NCBI GenBank assembly: GCA_017547865.1
Contig: JAFYOA010000049.1
Span: 1-15,097, forward strand
Direction of reading: 5' to 3'
Length of the DNA: 15,097 nt
From: Clostridia bacterium
Lineage (GTDB): Bacteria; Bacillota_A; Clostridia; Oscillospirales; Acutalibacteraceae
Position numbers and translations under genes: made by a program. The notes under the pieces were generated by a model that was given only the letters and a program-made list of their open reading frames with translations, was not told where the DNA came from and made no database searches. This document shows, piece by piece, positions 6,800-13,966 of this stretch (its first letter is position 1; every line of letters starts with the position of its first letter).

Positions 6800-7027
6800 T
6801 CAATCTGCAATTGCTCGCTTGCTGTTTTTTACTTTTTCCAAATGCTTTTTATCGATCCACTGCTCCACATAGCCGCAATCGCAGCACACATACTGGTCGA
6901 TCGGCACGCTTTGCAGAACCGTGGTGCCCACGCACAGCATATTGCCGGTACCCCAGTGGCCGGAAAGCCCCTTGAAGTGAGCAATGGATGTGCCGCTGCA
7001 CTTGGGGCAGGTGTTTGTATTTTTCAT
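6800..7027 (-). CDS. Small zinc-ribbon protein
   Basis: A 75 aa protein with two CxxC knuckles, CPKC (C7, C10) and CCDC (C48, C51), a spacing typical of a single zinc ribbon. A lysine-rich C-terminal helix follows (KKHLEKVKNSKR). The start ATG 7027 is supported by GGGAGGA upstream on the - strand; a longer reading to 7090 would run through the likely promoter. Similar small orphan zinc-ribbon proteins occur widely in Clostridia with no known role; nucleic-acid or protein binding is the general expectation. It lies 84 bp downstream of the UroD-like gene with no clear terminator between, so read-through from that gene is possible in addition to its own weak promoter. Confidence 0.75.
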   Translation of the reverse strand: MKNTNTCPKCSGTSIAHFKGLSGHWGTGNMLCVGTTVLQSVPIDQYVCCDCGYVEQWIDKKHLEKVKNSKRAIAD

Positions 7028-7061
7028 AACTGATTCCTCCCGAAAATATTCCTCTGCACAT

Positions 7062-7090
7062 ACGCTACCATATCGCCCGGGTTCCGTCAA
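7062..7090 (-). promoter_or_regulatory. Weak promoter of the zinc-ribbon gene
   Basis: On the - strand, TTGACG (7085-7090), a 17-bp spacer and a poor -10 TAGCGT (7062-7067). The -35 is good but the -10 matches consensus at only three positions, so the gene may rely partly on read-through. Confidence 0.4.
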
Positions 7091-7111
7091 GCCTTCTTTT
7101 GTTTTTCTTCT

Positions 7112-8122
7112 TTATGATAGCTTTTGGAACTCTTCCAGCATGGCAATTACGTTTTCCGGCAGGGCATCCTGGGGAATGGCATGGGTGGGCGCCAGAATGT
7201 ACCCGCCGCCGGTGCCCATAATGGCCGCCGTTTCCCGAATAATTGTCCGCAATTCCTCCGGTGTGCACCGGGGCAGGTCCCGCTGGGTGGAAATACCGCC
7301 CCAAAAACAAAGCTTATCGCCATAGGCAGCTTTGATCTTTGGCAGATCGTAAATCTCCGGCTGGAAAGTCTGGTAGCAATCCAGGCCGATCTCAATGAGG
7401 TCATCGAAAATTTCCCGCACATCGCCGCAGGAATGCTGAATGATGAACTTGCCGTTCTGCTTGGCGCGGGCATACATTTTTGCCATGCGGGGCTTAATAA
7501 ACTCCCGCCAGAAGCGCGGCCCCATGATCATACCTTTCTGCTGGCCCCAGTCATCGCCGAAATAAATGGCATCGAAGGGATAATCGTTGAAAATATCCAG
7601 CACACGCAGGTTGAACTCCAAAATTTTATCCAGCAGTTCGTGCAAAAATTCCGGTTCTTCAATCATATACGCCAGGGCATCTTCCATGCCCACGTAGCTC
7701 CACAGCCGCTCGAACATAGAGAAGCCGATGCCCGCAAAACAGAATTTATCCTCTTTGGTGGCCAAAAGCTGCTCACATTCCTCCCGAATGCGCTTTTCGT
7801 TCAGGTAAGGTTCCGGGTACAGCGCCATATCCGGCTCGTACATTACCGGAGAATCAATGACGCCGATGTCTTTATCCACGCCGCTGCGGTTCCAGGTCAC
7901 ACCGAAGTCATCGGTAAAGTGCTCTTTTTTATCCGCACGTTCCGTGGGGTAGCCCCAATACTGCACATAGTGCAGGCAGGAGCCGTATTTTTCCATAAAA
8001 TTCGTATCGCCGGTAAACCGCACCATCTTGTCAAACGCCTGGGCGGTAAATTCCGCATGAAAAGGCAGCTGCGGTGTTTCCTTGTGCTGCAATGCGCAAA
8101 TCACCATTTCCCGTCTTGTCAT
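7112..8122 (-). CDS. Uroporphyrinogen decarboxylase (UroD/MtaA)-like protein
   Basis: A 336 aa protein of the UroD-like TIM-barrel superfamily (COG0407 type). It is not a true HemE: the N-terminal arginine-rich substrate motif of haem-pathway UroD is absent. The C-terminal half instead carries IIQHSCGDV with H230 and C232, the H-x-C arrangement that binds zinc in corrinoid methyltransferases MtaA/MtbA. A third Cys ligand could not be assigned with confidence. Superfamily members transfer methyl groups from corrinoid proteins or act on unknown substrates; many uncharacterised ones sit among sugar-degradation genes of gut Clostridia. No corrinoid-binding protein is in the window. It is divergent from the 718 aa glycosidase, sharing a 152 bp control region, which suggests a joint role, perhaps on a modified sugar (inference). 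Confidence 0.78.
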   Translation of the reverse strand: MTRREMVICALQHKETPQLPFHAEFTAQAFDKMVRFTGDTNFMEKYGSCLHYVQYWGYPTERADKKEHFTDDFGVTWNRSGVDKDIGVIDSPVMYEPDMALYPEPYLNEKRIREECEQLLATKEDKFCFAGIGFSMFERLWSYVGMEDALAYMIEEPEFLHELLDKILEFNLRVLDIFNDYPFDAIYFGDDWGQQKGMIMGPRFWREFIKPRMAKMYARAKQNGKFIIQHSCGDVREIFDDLIEIGLDCYQTFQPEIYDLPKIKAAYGDKLCFWGGISTQRDLPRCTPEELRTIIRETAAIMGTGGGYILAPTHAIPQDALPENVIAMLEEFQKLS

Positions 8123-8157
8123 AGCAAAGTCCTCCGGTCAATCTGTTTTTTAAAGAT

Positions 8158-8186
8158 AAAGTACCACATTTACCCTAAAGCGTCAA
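8158..8186 (-). promoter_or_regulatory. Promoter of the UroD-like gene
   Basis: On the - strand, TTGACG (8181-8186), a 17-bp spacer and a weak -10 TACTTT (8158-8163). The weak -10 suggests dependence on an activator or low basal output. Confidence 0.55.
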
Positions 8187-8199
8187 GTGGAAAAACTTG
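8184..8199. promoter_or_regulatory. Candidate operator dyad in the divergent control region
   Basis: CAAGT (8184-8188) and ACTTG (8195-8199) form a 16-bp inverted repeat. It overlaps the -35 of the UroD-like gene and lies 13 bp upstream of the -35 of the glycosidase gene. Placement fits a regulator acting on both; the arms are short, so chance is possible. Confidence 0.35.
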
Positions 8200-8212
8200 T
8201 CTTCTCTCCCAA

Positions 8213-8241
8213 TTGCAAACTGCTCTGCCACCTGCTATAAT
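8213..8241 (+). promoter_or_regulatory. Promoter of the 718 aa glycosidase-Nudix unit
   Basis: TTGCAA (8213-8218), 17-bp spacer and perfect TATAAT (8236-8241), with an extended TG at 8233-8234. It is among the strongest-looking promoters in the window. The transcription start near 8248 decides the ATG at 8275 over the longer in-frame reading. Confidence 0.8.
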
Positions 8242-8274
8242 GCAAGTATAAACTACCGGAAAGACGGTGATTTT

Positions 8275-10431
8275 ATGAATGTAAACACAACTGCAACTGC
8301 TCTTATTTTAGAAAACGATATCATCTGCCTGCGTCTGGGCCAGAACGGCACCGCCGAAAGCCTGCTGCATAAGCCCACCGGCACCGAGTGCCTGGCTGTG
8401 CACGACATGCCCCTGTGTGCCGTAACGGAAGACCGGCCCTTCAACAACGAGCTGAAGCTGGCCCACCCAAATAAGCGCACCACGTTCCAATCCAACCGCT
8501 TCCGCTGGGAAAACGGCAAGCTCATCGTGGGGTTTGAACTGATTCCCTTTGAAGCAGTGGTGAATGTAACAGACGGCGGCAGCTACTTTGGTTTTGCGCT
8601 GGAAGATTTTATTGTGCACCCGGAAGATTTTGGGCACCTGCGTATGGATGTCCCGCCGGTGGCGGAATTCCGTCTGCTGCAGCTGCCTGTGGCCGACCGC
8701 AATGCCTTTGGCGAGTGGCTGAATGTTTCTTTTGATGAAACCGTGGCCGTAAACGTGCTGGCCACCTCCCCCTACGCCCGCATTGATGCCGAACGGGCAA
8801 AGGGCTACCGCACCATGACCGCCGACGCCGTGCGGGGAATCAAGCTGAAAAACTGCGGTGCGGCACTCATCGTCTCTGCCACCAACAAGCTGCTGGATGC
8901 CATTGATGACGTGGAGCGGGACTATGACCTGCCCCGTGGCGTGCAGAGCCGCCGCGCCAAAACGATCAACGCCTCTGCCTACTGGACCGCCAATGCCACC
9001 CCGGAAAACATTGACGAGCACATCGCCTACGCCCAAAAAGGCGGCTTTTCCATGATGCTGCTGTACTACACCTGCATGGTGGAAGAAGAGAACGGCTATT
9101 CCCTGTGCGGCAACTACGACTTCCGTAAGGAATATCCCAACGGCGTGGCAGACCTGGAGAAGATGCTGCAGAAAATCAAGGCCGCCGGCATTACCCCGGG
9201 CATTCACTTTTTGCAGACCCACATTGGCATGCGCAGCCGTTATGTTACCCCCGTGGCAGACCACCGGCTGAACAAGAAGGTGACCTTCACCCTGGCCCAG
9301 CCTTTGAATGAAACCGACACCACCGTATACGTGGAGCAGAACCCGGAATTTGCCCCCATGGCCGACCGCTGCCGTATTCTGCAATTCGGCGGGGAGCTGA
9401 TCTCTTACGAAGGCTATACCACAGAATGGCCCTACAGCTTTACCGGCTGCGTACGCGGCTACAATGACACGTACGCCACCGCCCATGCCGCTGGCCTTAC
9501 CGGCGGCGTGCTGGATATCAGCGAATTCGGCGCCACCAGCACCTACCTGGACCAGAACAGCAGCCTGCAGGATGAGATTGCCGGCAAGCTGGCCATGCTG
9601 TACAATGCCGGTTTTGAGTACATTTACTTTGATGGCTCCGAAGGCACCAACATTCCCTTTGAATTCCACGTACCCAACGCCCAGTACCGGGTGTACAAAA
9701 AGATGAACAAGGCACCCCTGCTGTGCGAAGGCGCCGCCAAGGCCCACTTCAGCTGGCACATGCTCAGCGGCGGCAACGCCTTCGATATCTTCCCCACGGA
9801 TATTTTCAAGGCCATGATCGTAAAATTCCCCCAGGAGGAAGCCCCCCGCATGGCCAACGACTTCACCCGCCTGAACTTTGGCTGGTGGCGCTTCTATGAA
9901 GATACCCAGCCCGATACCTATGAGTTCGGCACCAGCCGCGCCGCTGCATGGGATTGCCCCGTGACCATGCAGGAAGTGATGCAGAACTTCCGCGCTAATC
10001 CCCGCACCGATGATGTGCTGGAAGTGATGCGCCGCTGGGAAGACGTGCGTGCAAAAAATTGGCTTACCCCCTTGCAGAAAATGCTGCTGCGCGATGCGGA
10101 ACAGGAACACACCCTGCTCATCAACGAAGCGGGAGAATACGAGCTTGTGCCGTACGACCGCATTGCCACCGGGGATGCCCCCATCACCGCCTATTACTTT
10201 GAGCGCGCCGGAAAGCGGTATGTAACCTGCTGGCACAACGCCGGTGAAGGCGAGCTCTTCCTGCCCCTGCCCGCCGCTGCCGTAACCTACACCGATGAAC
10301 TGGGCGGCGAAGCCATTCTGCCGCAGATAAAAGAAGACGGCATGGTGCTGCCGCTCGGCAAAAAGCGCTACCTGTGCACAGAACTTCCCAAAGAAGAACT
10401 GCTGGCGGCCTTTGAACAGGTGAAGCTATGA
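8275..10431 (+). CDS. Predicted TIM-barrel glycoside hydrolase of unassigned family, with inserted beta-rich module
   Basis: A 718 aa soluble protein without signal peptide, not placed in a named family by eye. Residues 1-220 look like an N-terminal beta-supersandwich, as in GH36/GH31-like enzymes. A TIM barrel follows, with strand-like segments SAYWTA (~235), FSMMLLYYT (~260), ITPGIHFLQTH (~305) and FEYIYFDGSEG. In the last, D453 (with E456) is the best nucleophile candidate, and WHMLSGGNAFD lies beyond it. Between these, residues about 336-410 form an insert with the pattern LNETDTTVYV...GGELISYEGY...GCVRGYNDTYATAHAAG. The final 70 residues are beta-rich, as in glycosidase C-terminal domains. 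ATG 8275 follows a modest GGTGA site and the mapped promoter. The Nudix gene overlaps its stop. The substrate is unknown; an alpha-galactosidase-like or related retaining hydrolase is the leading guess. Confidence 0.7.
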   Translation: MNVNTTATALILENDIICLRLGQNGTAESLLHKPTGTECLAVHDMPLCAVTEDRPFNNELKLAHPNKRTTFQSNRFRWENGKLIVGFELIPFEAVVNVTDGGSYFGFALEDFIVHPEDFGHLRMDVPPVAEFRLLQLPVADRNAFGEWLNVSFDETVAVNVLATSPYARIDAERAKGYRTMTADAVRGIKLKNCGAALIVSATNKLLDAIDDVERDYDLPRGVQSRRAKTINASAYWTANATPENIDEHIAYAQKGGFSMMLLYYTCMVEEENGYSLCGNYDFRKEYPNGVADLEKMLQKIKAAGITPGIHFLQTHIGMRSRYVTPVADHRLNKKVTFTLAQPLNETDTTVYVEQNPEFAPMADRCRILQFGGELISYEGYTTEWPYSFTGCVRGYNDTYATAHAAGLTGGVLDISEFGATSTYLDQNSSLQDEIAGKLAMLYNAGFEYIYFDGSEGTNIPFEFHVPNAQYRVYKKMNKAPLLCEGAAKAHFSWHMLSGGNAFDIFPTDIFKAMIVKFPQEEAPRMANDFTRLNFGWWRFYEDTQPDTYEFGTSRAAAWDCPVTMQEVMQNFRANPRTDDVLEVMRRWEDVRAKNWLTPLQKMLLRDAEQEHTLLINEAGEYELVPYDRIATGDAPITAYYFERAGKRYVTCWHNAGEGELFLPLPAAAVTYTDELGGEAILPQIKEDGMVLPLGKKRYLCTELPKEELLAAFEQVKL

Positions 10432-10868
10432 GCTACCGGCAGAATCTGCAATGCACCGTACACCCACTGGGAGAACTGCAGGACTATAAATTTGTGGTGG
10501 TGTGCGCCCGGCACAAAGGGCAGTGGCTTTTAAGCCGCCACAAAAAGCGCACCACCTGGGAAACACAGGGCGGGCATATAGAGCCCAACGAAACGCCCAT
10601 GGAGACCGCACGCCGGGAGCTTTTTGAAGAAAGCGGTGCCGCCGGCAATTTGTACCCGGTATGCGATTACAACGGCTACGATGCGTTGGGCCACGCCACC
10701 GGTGTGGTGTTTCTGGCGGATGTAACCGGCCTTTCCCCCTTGCCGGAAAGCGAAATGGCCGAAGTGCAGCTCTTCTCTGTTTTGCCGGAAAATCTCACCT
10801 ATCCGCTGGTTTCTCCCCGCCTATTCGCAGAAGCGGAAAAGCTGCTGGAAGAACTTCATATTCCATAA
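10428..10868 (+). CDS. Nudix hydrolase
   Basis: A 146 aa pyrophosphohydrolase that cleaves nucleoside diphosphates linked to another group X. The complete Nudix box GX5EX7REUXEEXGU is present at residues 49-71 (G49, E55, R63-E64, E67-E68, G70), with the two terminal Glu positions for Mg binding. It is a single-domain MutT-like protein of ordinary length. The ATG at 10428 overlaps the upstream TGA in an ATGA junction, indicating translational coupling and a single transcript with the 718 aa glycosidase. The linkage is compatible with hydrolysis of a nucleotide-sugar or ADP-sugar, or simply with housekeeping sanitation; sequence alone does not choose. A terminator follows directly. Confidence 0.88.
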   Translation: MSYRQNLQCTVHPLGELQDYKFVVVCARHKGQWLLSRHKKRTTWETQGGHIEPNETPMETARRELFEESGAAGNLYPVCDYNGYDALGHATGVVFLADVTGLSPLPESEMAEVQLFSVLPENLTYPLVSPRLFAEAEKLLEELHIP

Positions 10869-10874
10869 ACAAGC

Positions 10875-10905
10875 AAGCCGGTCTTTTCACAAAGATCGGC
10901 TTTTT
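10875..10905 (+). terminator. Terminator of the glycosidase-Nudix unit
   Basis: A 12-bp stem AAGCCGGTCTTT/AAAGATCGGCTT (10875-10886 with 10891-10902) has one G-T pair and loop TCAC, followed by T residues. It ends one base before the next -35 box (10907). Confidence 0.88.
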
Positions 10906-10906
10906 C

Positions 10907-10935
10907 TTGCAATTTTACAGTACAAATGGTATACT
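10907..10935 (+). promoter_or_regulatory. Promoter of the TSUP transporter gene
   Basis: TTGCAA (10907-10912), 17-bp spacer and TATACT (10930-10935). The start near 10942 gives a leader of about 22 nt. Confidence 0.75.
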
Positions 10936-10963
10936 GGCAACAGTTTGTATGGGAGGAATTTGT

Positions 10964-11734
10964 ATGGAAATCTGCGGTTATCCCCTTTGGGTGGTTCTGC
11001 TCATTGGGTGCGGCGTGTTTTTCGCCTCGTTTGTGGATGCCATCGGTGGCGGCGGCGGGATCATTTCGGTGCCGGTGTACATGATGGCCGGCCTACCCAC
11101 GCACCAGGTGCTGGGCACCAACAAAATGTCCGCCTGCCTGGGCACCATTGCTTCTACCCTGCGGTACATAAAAAACGGCTATGCCAACTGGGCGCTGGCG
11201 CTGCCCAGCGTAGCCATGGCTATGGTGGGGGCTTACTTTGGCACCAGCCTGCAGCTGATGCTGGATGAACGCATTTTGAAATATCTGCTGCTCATTGTGC
11301 TGCCGGTGGTGGCCGTGGTCATGCTGCGGCAGAAAAAATTGCCGGAGACCCCCGGTAAGATCGACCCCTGGCTGCAGCGGGGCATTGTGTGGGGCGCTTC
11401 TCTGCTGATTGGCGCTTACGATGGCCTGTACGGCCCGGGCACAGGCACGTTCCTGCTGCTGGTGTTCTGCGGCCTTGCCAAAATGGATGTGCGAACCGCC
11501 TCCGGCAACGTAAAGATCGTAAATCTCTCTTCCAATATCAGCGCGCTGGTCACTTCTCTCACCGCCGGTACGGTGCTGGTGCCCATCGGTCTTATCGCCG
11601 CTCTGTTCTCTGTTGCCGGCCATTATCTCGGCGCAGGGCTCACCATTAAGAACGGCTCCAAAGTCGTTCGGCCTGTTATTCTGGTGGTGCTTTCTCTGCT
11701 GGCTGTAAAAGTGCTGGTGGAACTGATCGCTTAA
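10964..11734 (+). CDS. TSUP (TauE/SafE) family membrane transporter
   Basis: A 256 aa integral membrane protein with about eight hydrophobic segments. It carries the two internally repeated signatures of the family: DAIGGGGGIISVP (residues 26-38) with GTNKMSA downstream, and AYDGLYGPGTGTF in the second half with SGNVKIVN downstream. TSUP proteins move small organic anions, chiefly sulfonates, sulfoacetate, sulfite or related compounds, across the plasma membrane. The ATG at 10964 has GGGAGG (10951-10956) seven bases upstream. The gene has its own promoter and converges with the galactonate operon across one shared terminator. Transport of a sugar acid such as galactonate by this protein is possible but unsupported by sequence. 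About 250 aa is normal for the family. Confidence 0.88.
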   Translation: MEICGYPLWVVLLIGCGVFFASFVDAIGGGGGIISVPVYMMAGLPTHQVLGTNKMSACLGTIASTLRYIKNGYANWALALPSVAMAMVGAYFGTSLQLMLDERILKYLLLIVLPVVAVVMLRQKKLPETPGKIDPWLQRGIVWGASLLIGAYDGLYGPGTGTFLLLVFCGLAKMDVRTASGNVKIVNLSSNISALVTSLTAGTVLVPIGLIAALFSVAGHYLGAGLTIKNGSKVVRPVILVVLSLLAVKVLVELIA

Positions 11735-11741
11735 AACAAAG

Positions 11742-11776
11742 AAAGAGGAACTTCTCCCGGGAAGCTCCTCTTTTTT
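11742..11776. terminator. Bidirectional terminator between the TSUP gene and the galactonate operon
   Basis: AAAGAGGAACTTC pairs with GAAGCTCCTCTTT (11742-11754 with 11761-11773) with one A-C mismatch around TCCCGG, followed by TTTTTT on the + strand. Read on the - strand the flank gives TTTCTTTGTTTT, so it can end the dgo operon too. Confidence 0.9.
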
Positions 11777-11782
11777 GTATGT

Positions 11783-12799
11783 TTATTTTTCTTTGCGCAG
11801 GCTGTACAGGTGCAGCGCACCGCGAGCCGAAAGCGGCACGGCATCCTGCAGGTCGAAAGCGCGGATATCGGTGTAGTGGCCGTCCCAGCGCAAAATGTCC
11901 ATCAGCGCACTGCGCAGGGGCTCTTTGCCGCACACCACAATGGTGGTTTCCGGCGTAGTGGGCAGGGCAGAAGAATTCCTCAGCGCCTGGGCATCGCCGC
12001 TTAAAGCCACACCCAGCAGGTAGTTGGAAAGATCTGCTGCGGTAAAACCGGCAAAACGGCTGAGAATGCGGCCGGAAAACGCAGCCCGGGCCACACCCAC
12101 ATCGCGGGCGGTCTCAAAGCCAAGGCGCACCTTCTCCGGGTCGTATTCCTCCGGGGCAGTAAAGTGCTTTTGCACGGAATCGGCCAGAATGGTATTGCAG
12201 GTGAGCACAGAAAGCAGTTCCCCCGCCAAAGAGGTAAGGCAGCCGGTGATCTCGTTCTTTTCGTTGATGTGCACGAACTTGCTGTGGGAACCCGGCAGCA
12301 CCACCACGCAGCCGTTTTCTGTCTGCAGCTGCGAGAGAATGCACACCGCTTCGGTCTCTTCGCCCCGCATAATATCCATGGCCTCAAAGTTTCCCGTGTT
12401 CACCGGGGATGCGGTATTCTTTACCCCGGGAATAAACGAAATGGGCACAGGGAACACATCTTCGATCAGCACCGTGGTCATGTTCTCTGCCAAATCCTGC
12501 ACCGAGACCGGCGCAGCCAGGTGTGGCACTTCTTTCAGGCCAACTTCCGAGGTGATCATGCCGCTGGCGAGCACCGCATCCACATCAGCGGGCTGCAGGC
12601 CGGCGTTACCCAGCAGCTGGGCAAAACCCGCGCGAATGGCTTCTTTCAGCCGGGCGTTGCTGCCATCGATGGAAGTATCGCGCACGCCGACTTCTGCCTT
12701 ATACGTACCTTTTTCTTCCCCGTTCTGCCACAGGATCATTCGGGTATTGGTGGTACCGGTATCCAGGGTAATCAGGTTACCATTCCGCAACTGTTCCAT
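11783..12799 (-). CDS. dgoK: 2-dehydro-3-deoxygalactonokinase (KDGal kinase)
   Basis: A 338 aa sugar-acid kinase of the ASKHA fold. It phosphorylates 2-keto-3-deoxy-D-galactonate with ATP to the 6-phosphate, step two of the DeLey-Doudoroff route. The N-terminal phosphate-binding loop is LDTGTTNTR (12-20). The family signatures IMRGEET (M144) and PGSHSK (H172) are present, with GEL shortly after and a SGRILSRF...YLLGVALSG segment near the C-terminus, all matching E. coli DgoK. ATG 12799 is chosen because GGAG on the - strand (12808-12811) is eight bases upstream; an in-frame reading from 12862 would lie deeper in the dehydratase gene. This start still overlaps the end of the dehydratase gene by 23 bases, implying coupled translation. 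It is the last gene of the operon. Confidence 0.9.
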   Translation of the reverse strand: MEQLRNGNLITLDTGTTNTRMILWQNGEEKGTYKAEVGVRDTSIDGSNARLKEAIRAGFAQLLGNAGLQPADVDAVLASGMITSEVGLKEVPHLAAPVSVQDLAENMTTVLIEDVFPVPISFIPGVKNTASPVNTGNFEAMDIMRGEETEAVCILSQLQTENGCVVVLPGSHSKFVHINEKNEITGCLTSLAGELLSVLTCNTILADSVQKHFTAPEEYDPEKVRLGFETARDVGVARAAFSGRILSRFAGFTAADLSNYLLGVALSGDAQALRNSSALPTTPETTIVVCGKEPLRSALMDILRWDGHYTDIRAFDLQDAVPLSARGALHLYSLRKEK

Positions 12800-13952
12800 C
12801 AAAGTTTCTCCAGATCGGATTCTTCCAGGTGTCTTTGTAATTGGCGGCGGTCTCACGCACAAAGTCTTCGTTCACTTCAATGCCCAGACCGGGGTTGGGG
12901 TTGATGTCAATGAAGCCATCCTTGTACTGGAACACAGAAGGATCGGCCAGATAATCGAATAGCTGGTTGGACATGCCGGTGACTTCCATACCGGCACGGT
13001 TGTAATGAATGTTCATGCTCTGTTCCTGAATGAAGGCGTTGGGAGTGCAGCTATCCAGCTGCACGCAGGCGCTGAGTGCGATGGGGCCCAGCGGACAGTG
13101 GGGCGCCACAGCCACGTCGTAAGCTTCGGCCATGGCAGCGATCTTCCGGCACTCGGTAATGCCGCCGGCATGAGACAAGTCAGGCTGGATGATATCCACA
13201 TAACCGGCCTCCAGCAGGTTCTTAAAATCCCAGCGGCTGAACATACGCTCACCGGTGGCAATGGGTGTGGAGGTGTGATTGGCAATTTCACGCAGGGCTT
13301 CGTTGTTCTGGCTCAGCACAGGCTCTTCAATGAACATCAGGTGATACTGATCCAGCTCGCGGGCCAGCACCTTGGCCATGGTCTTGTGCACACGGCCATG
13401 GAAGTCCACGGCGATATCCAGCTTCATGCCCAGAGCATCGCGGATGGCTGCGATACGCTTGCAGACAGCATCGATCTTTTCGAAGGAATCCACATAGTGC
13501 ATTTCTTCGGTGGCATTCATTTTAATGGCGGAATAGCCCTGGGAAACAGCTTCCAGCGCTTCGGCTTTGATATCATCGGGGCGATCGCCGCCGATCCAGC
13601 GGTAGACTTTCAGCTTATCACGGCACAGGCCGCCCAGCAGGTTGTACACCGGGGTATTCAGGGCCTTGCCCTTAATGTCCCACAGGGCCTGGTCAATACC
13701 GGCAATGGCGCTCATTACTTCCGGGCCGCCACGGTAAAAACCGGTGCGGTACATCACCTGCCAGTGGTCTTCAATACGGAACGGATCTTTGCCGATGAGA
13801 TAATTGCGGAATTCTTCCACCGCGGTGCGCACCGTGTCGGCACGGCCTTCCACAATGGGCTCACCCCAGCCGGTAATGCCGGCATCGGTCTCTACTTTAA
13901 GAAACAGCCAGCGCGGCGGTACTTTGAACAATTCCATGGATGTGATTTTCAT
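12777..13952 (-). CDS. dgoD: D-galactonate dehydratase
   Basis: A 391 aa enolase-superfamily enzyme converting D-galactonate to 2-keto-3-deoxy-D-galactonate. Very close to E. coli DgoD along its whole length. Metal ligands fall at D183, E209 and E235 (GERMFSR), and the catalytic histidines at H185 in DFHGR and H285 in APHCPLGP: the same numbering as the E. coli enzyme. Shared segments include FYRGGPEVMSAIAGIDQALW and QPDLSHAGGITEC. The start is ATG 13952, eight bases after AAGGAGGA (13961-13968). The in-frame TTG at 13958 is too close to that site and would break the numbering match. That ribosome site overlaps the stop of the upstream aldolase gene. Substrate assignment is stronger than usual for this superfamily because kinase and aldolase partners are adjacent. 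Confidence 0.94.
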   Translation of the reverse strand: MKITSMELFKVPPRWLFLKVETDAGITGWGEPIVEGRADTVRTAVEEFRNYLIGKDPFRIEDHWQVMYRTGFYRGGPEVMSAIAGIDQALWDIKGKALNTPVYNLLGGLCRDKLKVYRWIGGDRPDDIKAEALEAVSQGYSAIKMNATEEMHYVDSFEKIDAVCKRIAAIRDALGMKLDIAVDFHGRVHKTMAKVLARELDQYHLMFIEEPVLSQNNEALREIANHTSTPIATGERMFSRWDFKNLLEAGYVDIIQPDLSHAGGITECRKIAAMAEAYDVAVAPHCPLGPIALSACVQLDSCTPNAFIQEQSMNIHYNRAGMEVTGMSNQLFDYLADPSVFQYKDGFIDINPNPGLGIEVNEDFVRETAANYKDTWKNPIWRNFDGTVAEW

Positions 13953-13966
13953 ATACAACGTCCTCC

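Noticed and set aside
7112..8122. Haem-pathway uroporphyrinogen decarboxylase (hemE)
   Set aside because: The N-terminal HemE arginine motif is missing, no other haem gene is present, and the HSC motif fits the methyltransferase-like branch.
8308..10236. A 642-codon open frame on the - strand opposite the 718 aa glycosidase gene
   Set aside because: It has no ribosome site or family motif, and its composition is the shadow of GC-biased codons on the sense strand. The sense frame has promoter, start site and fold signatures.
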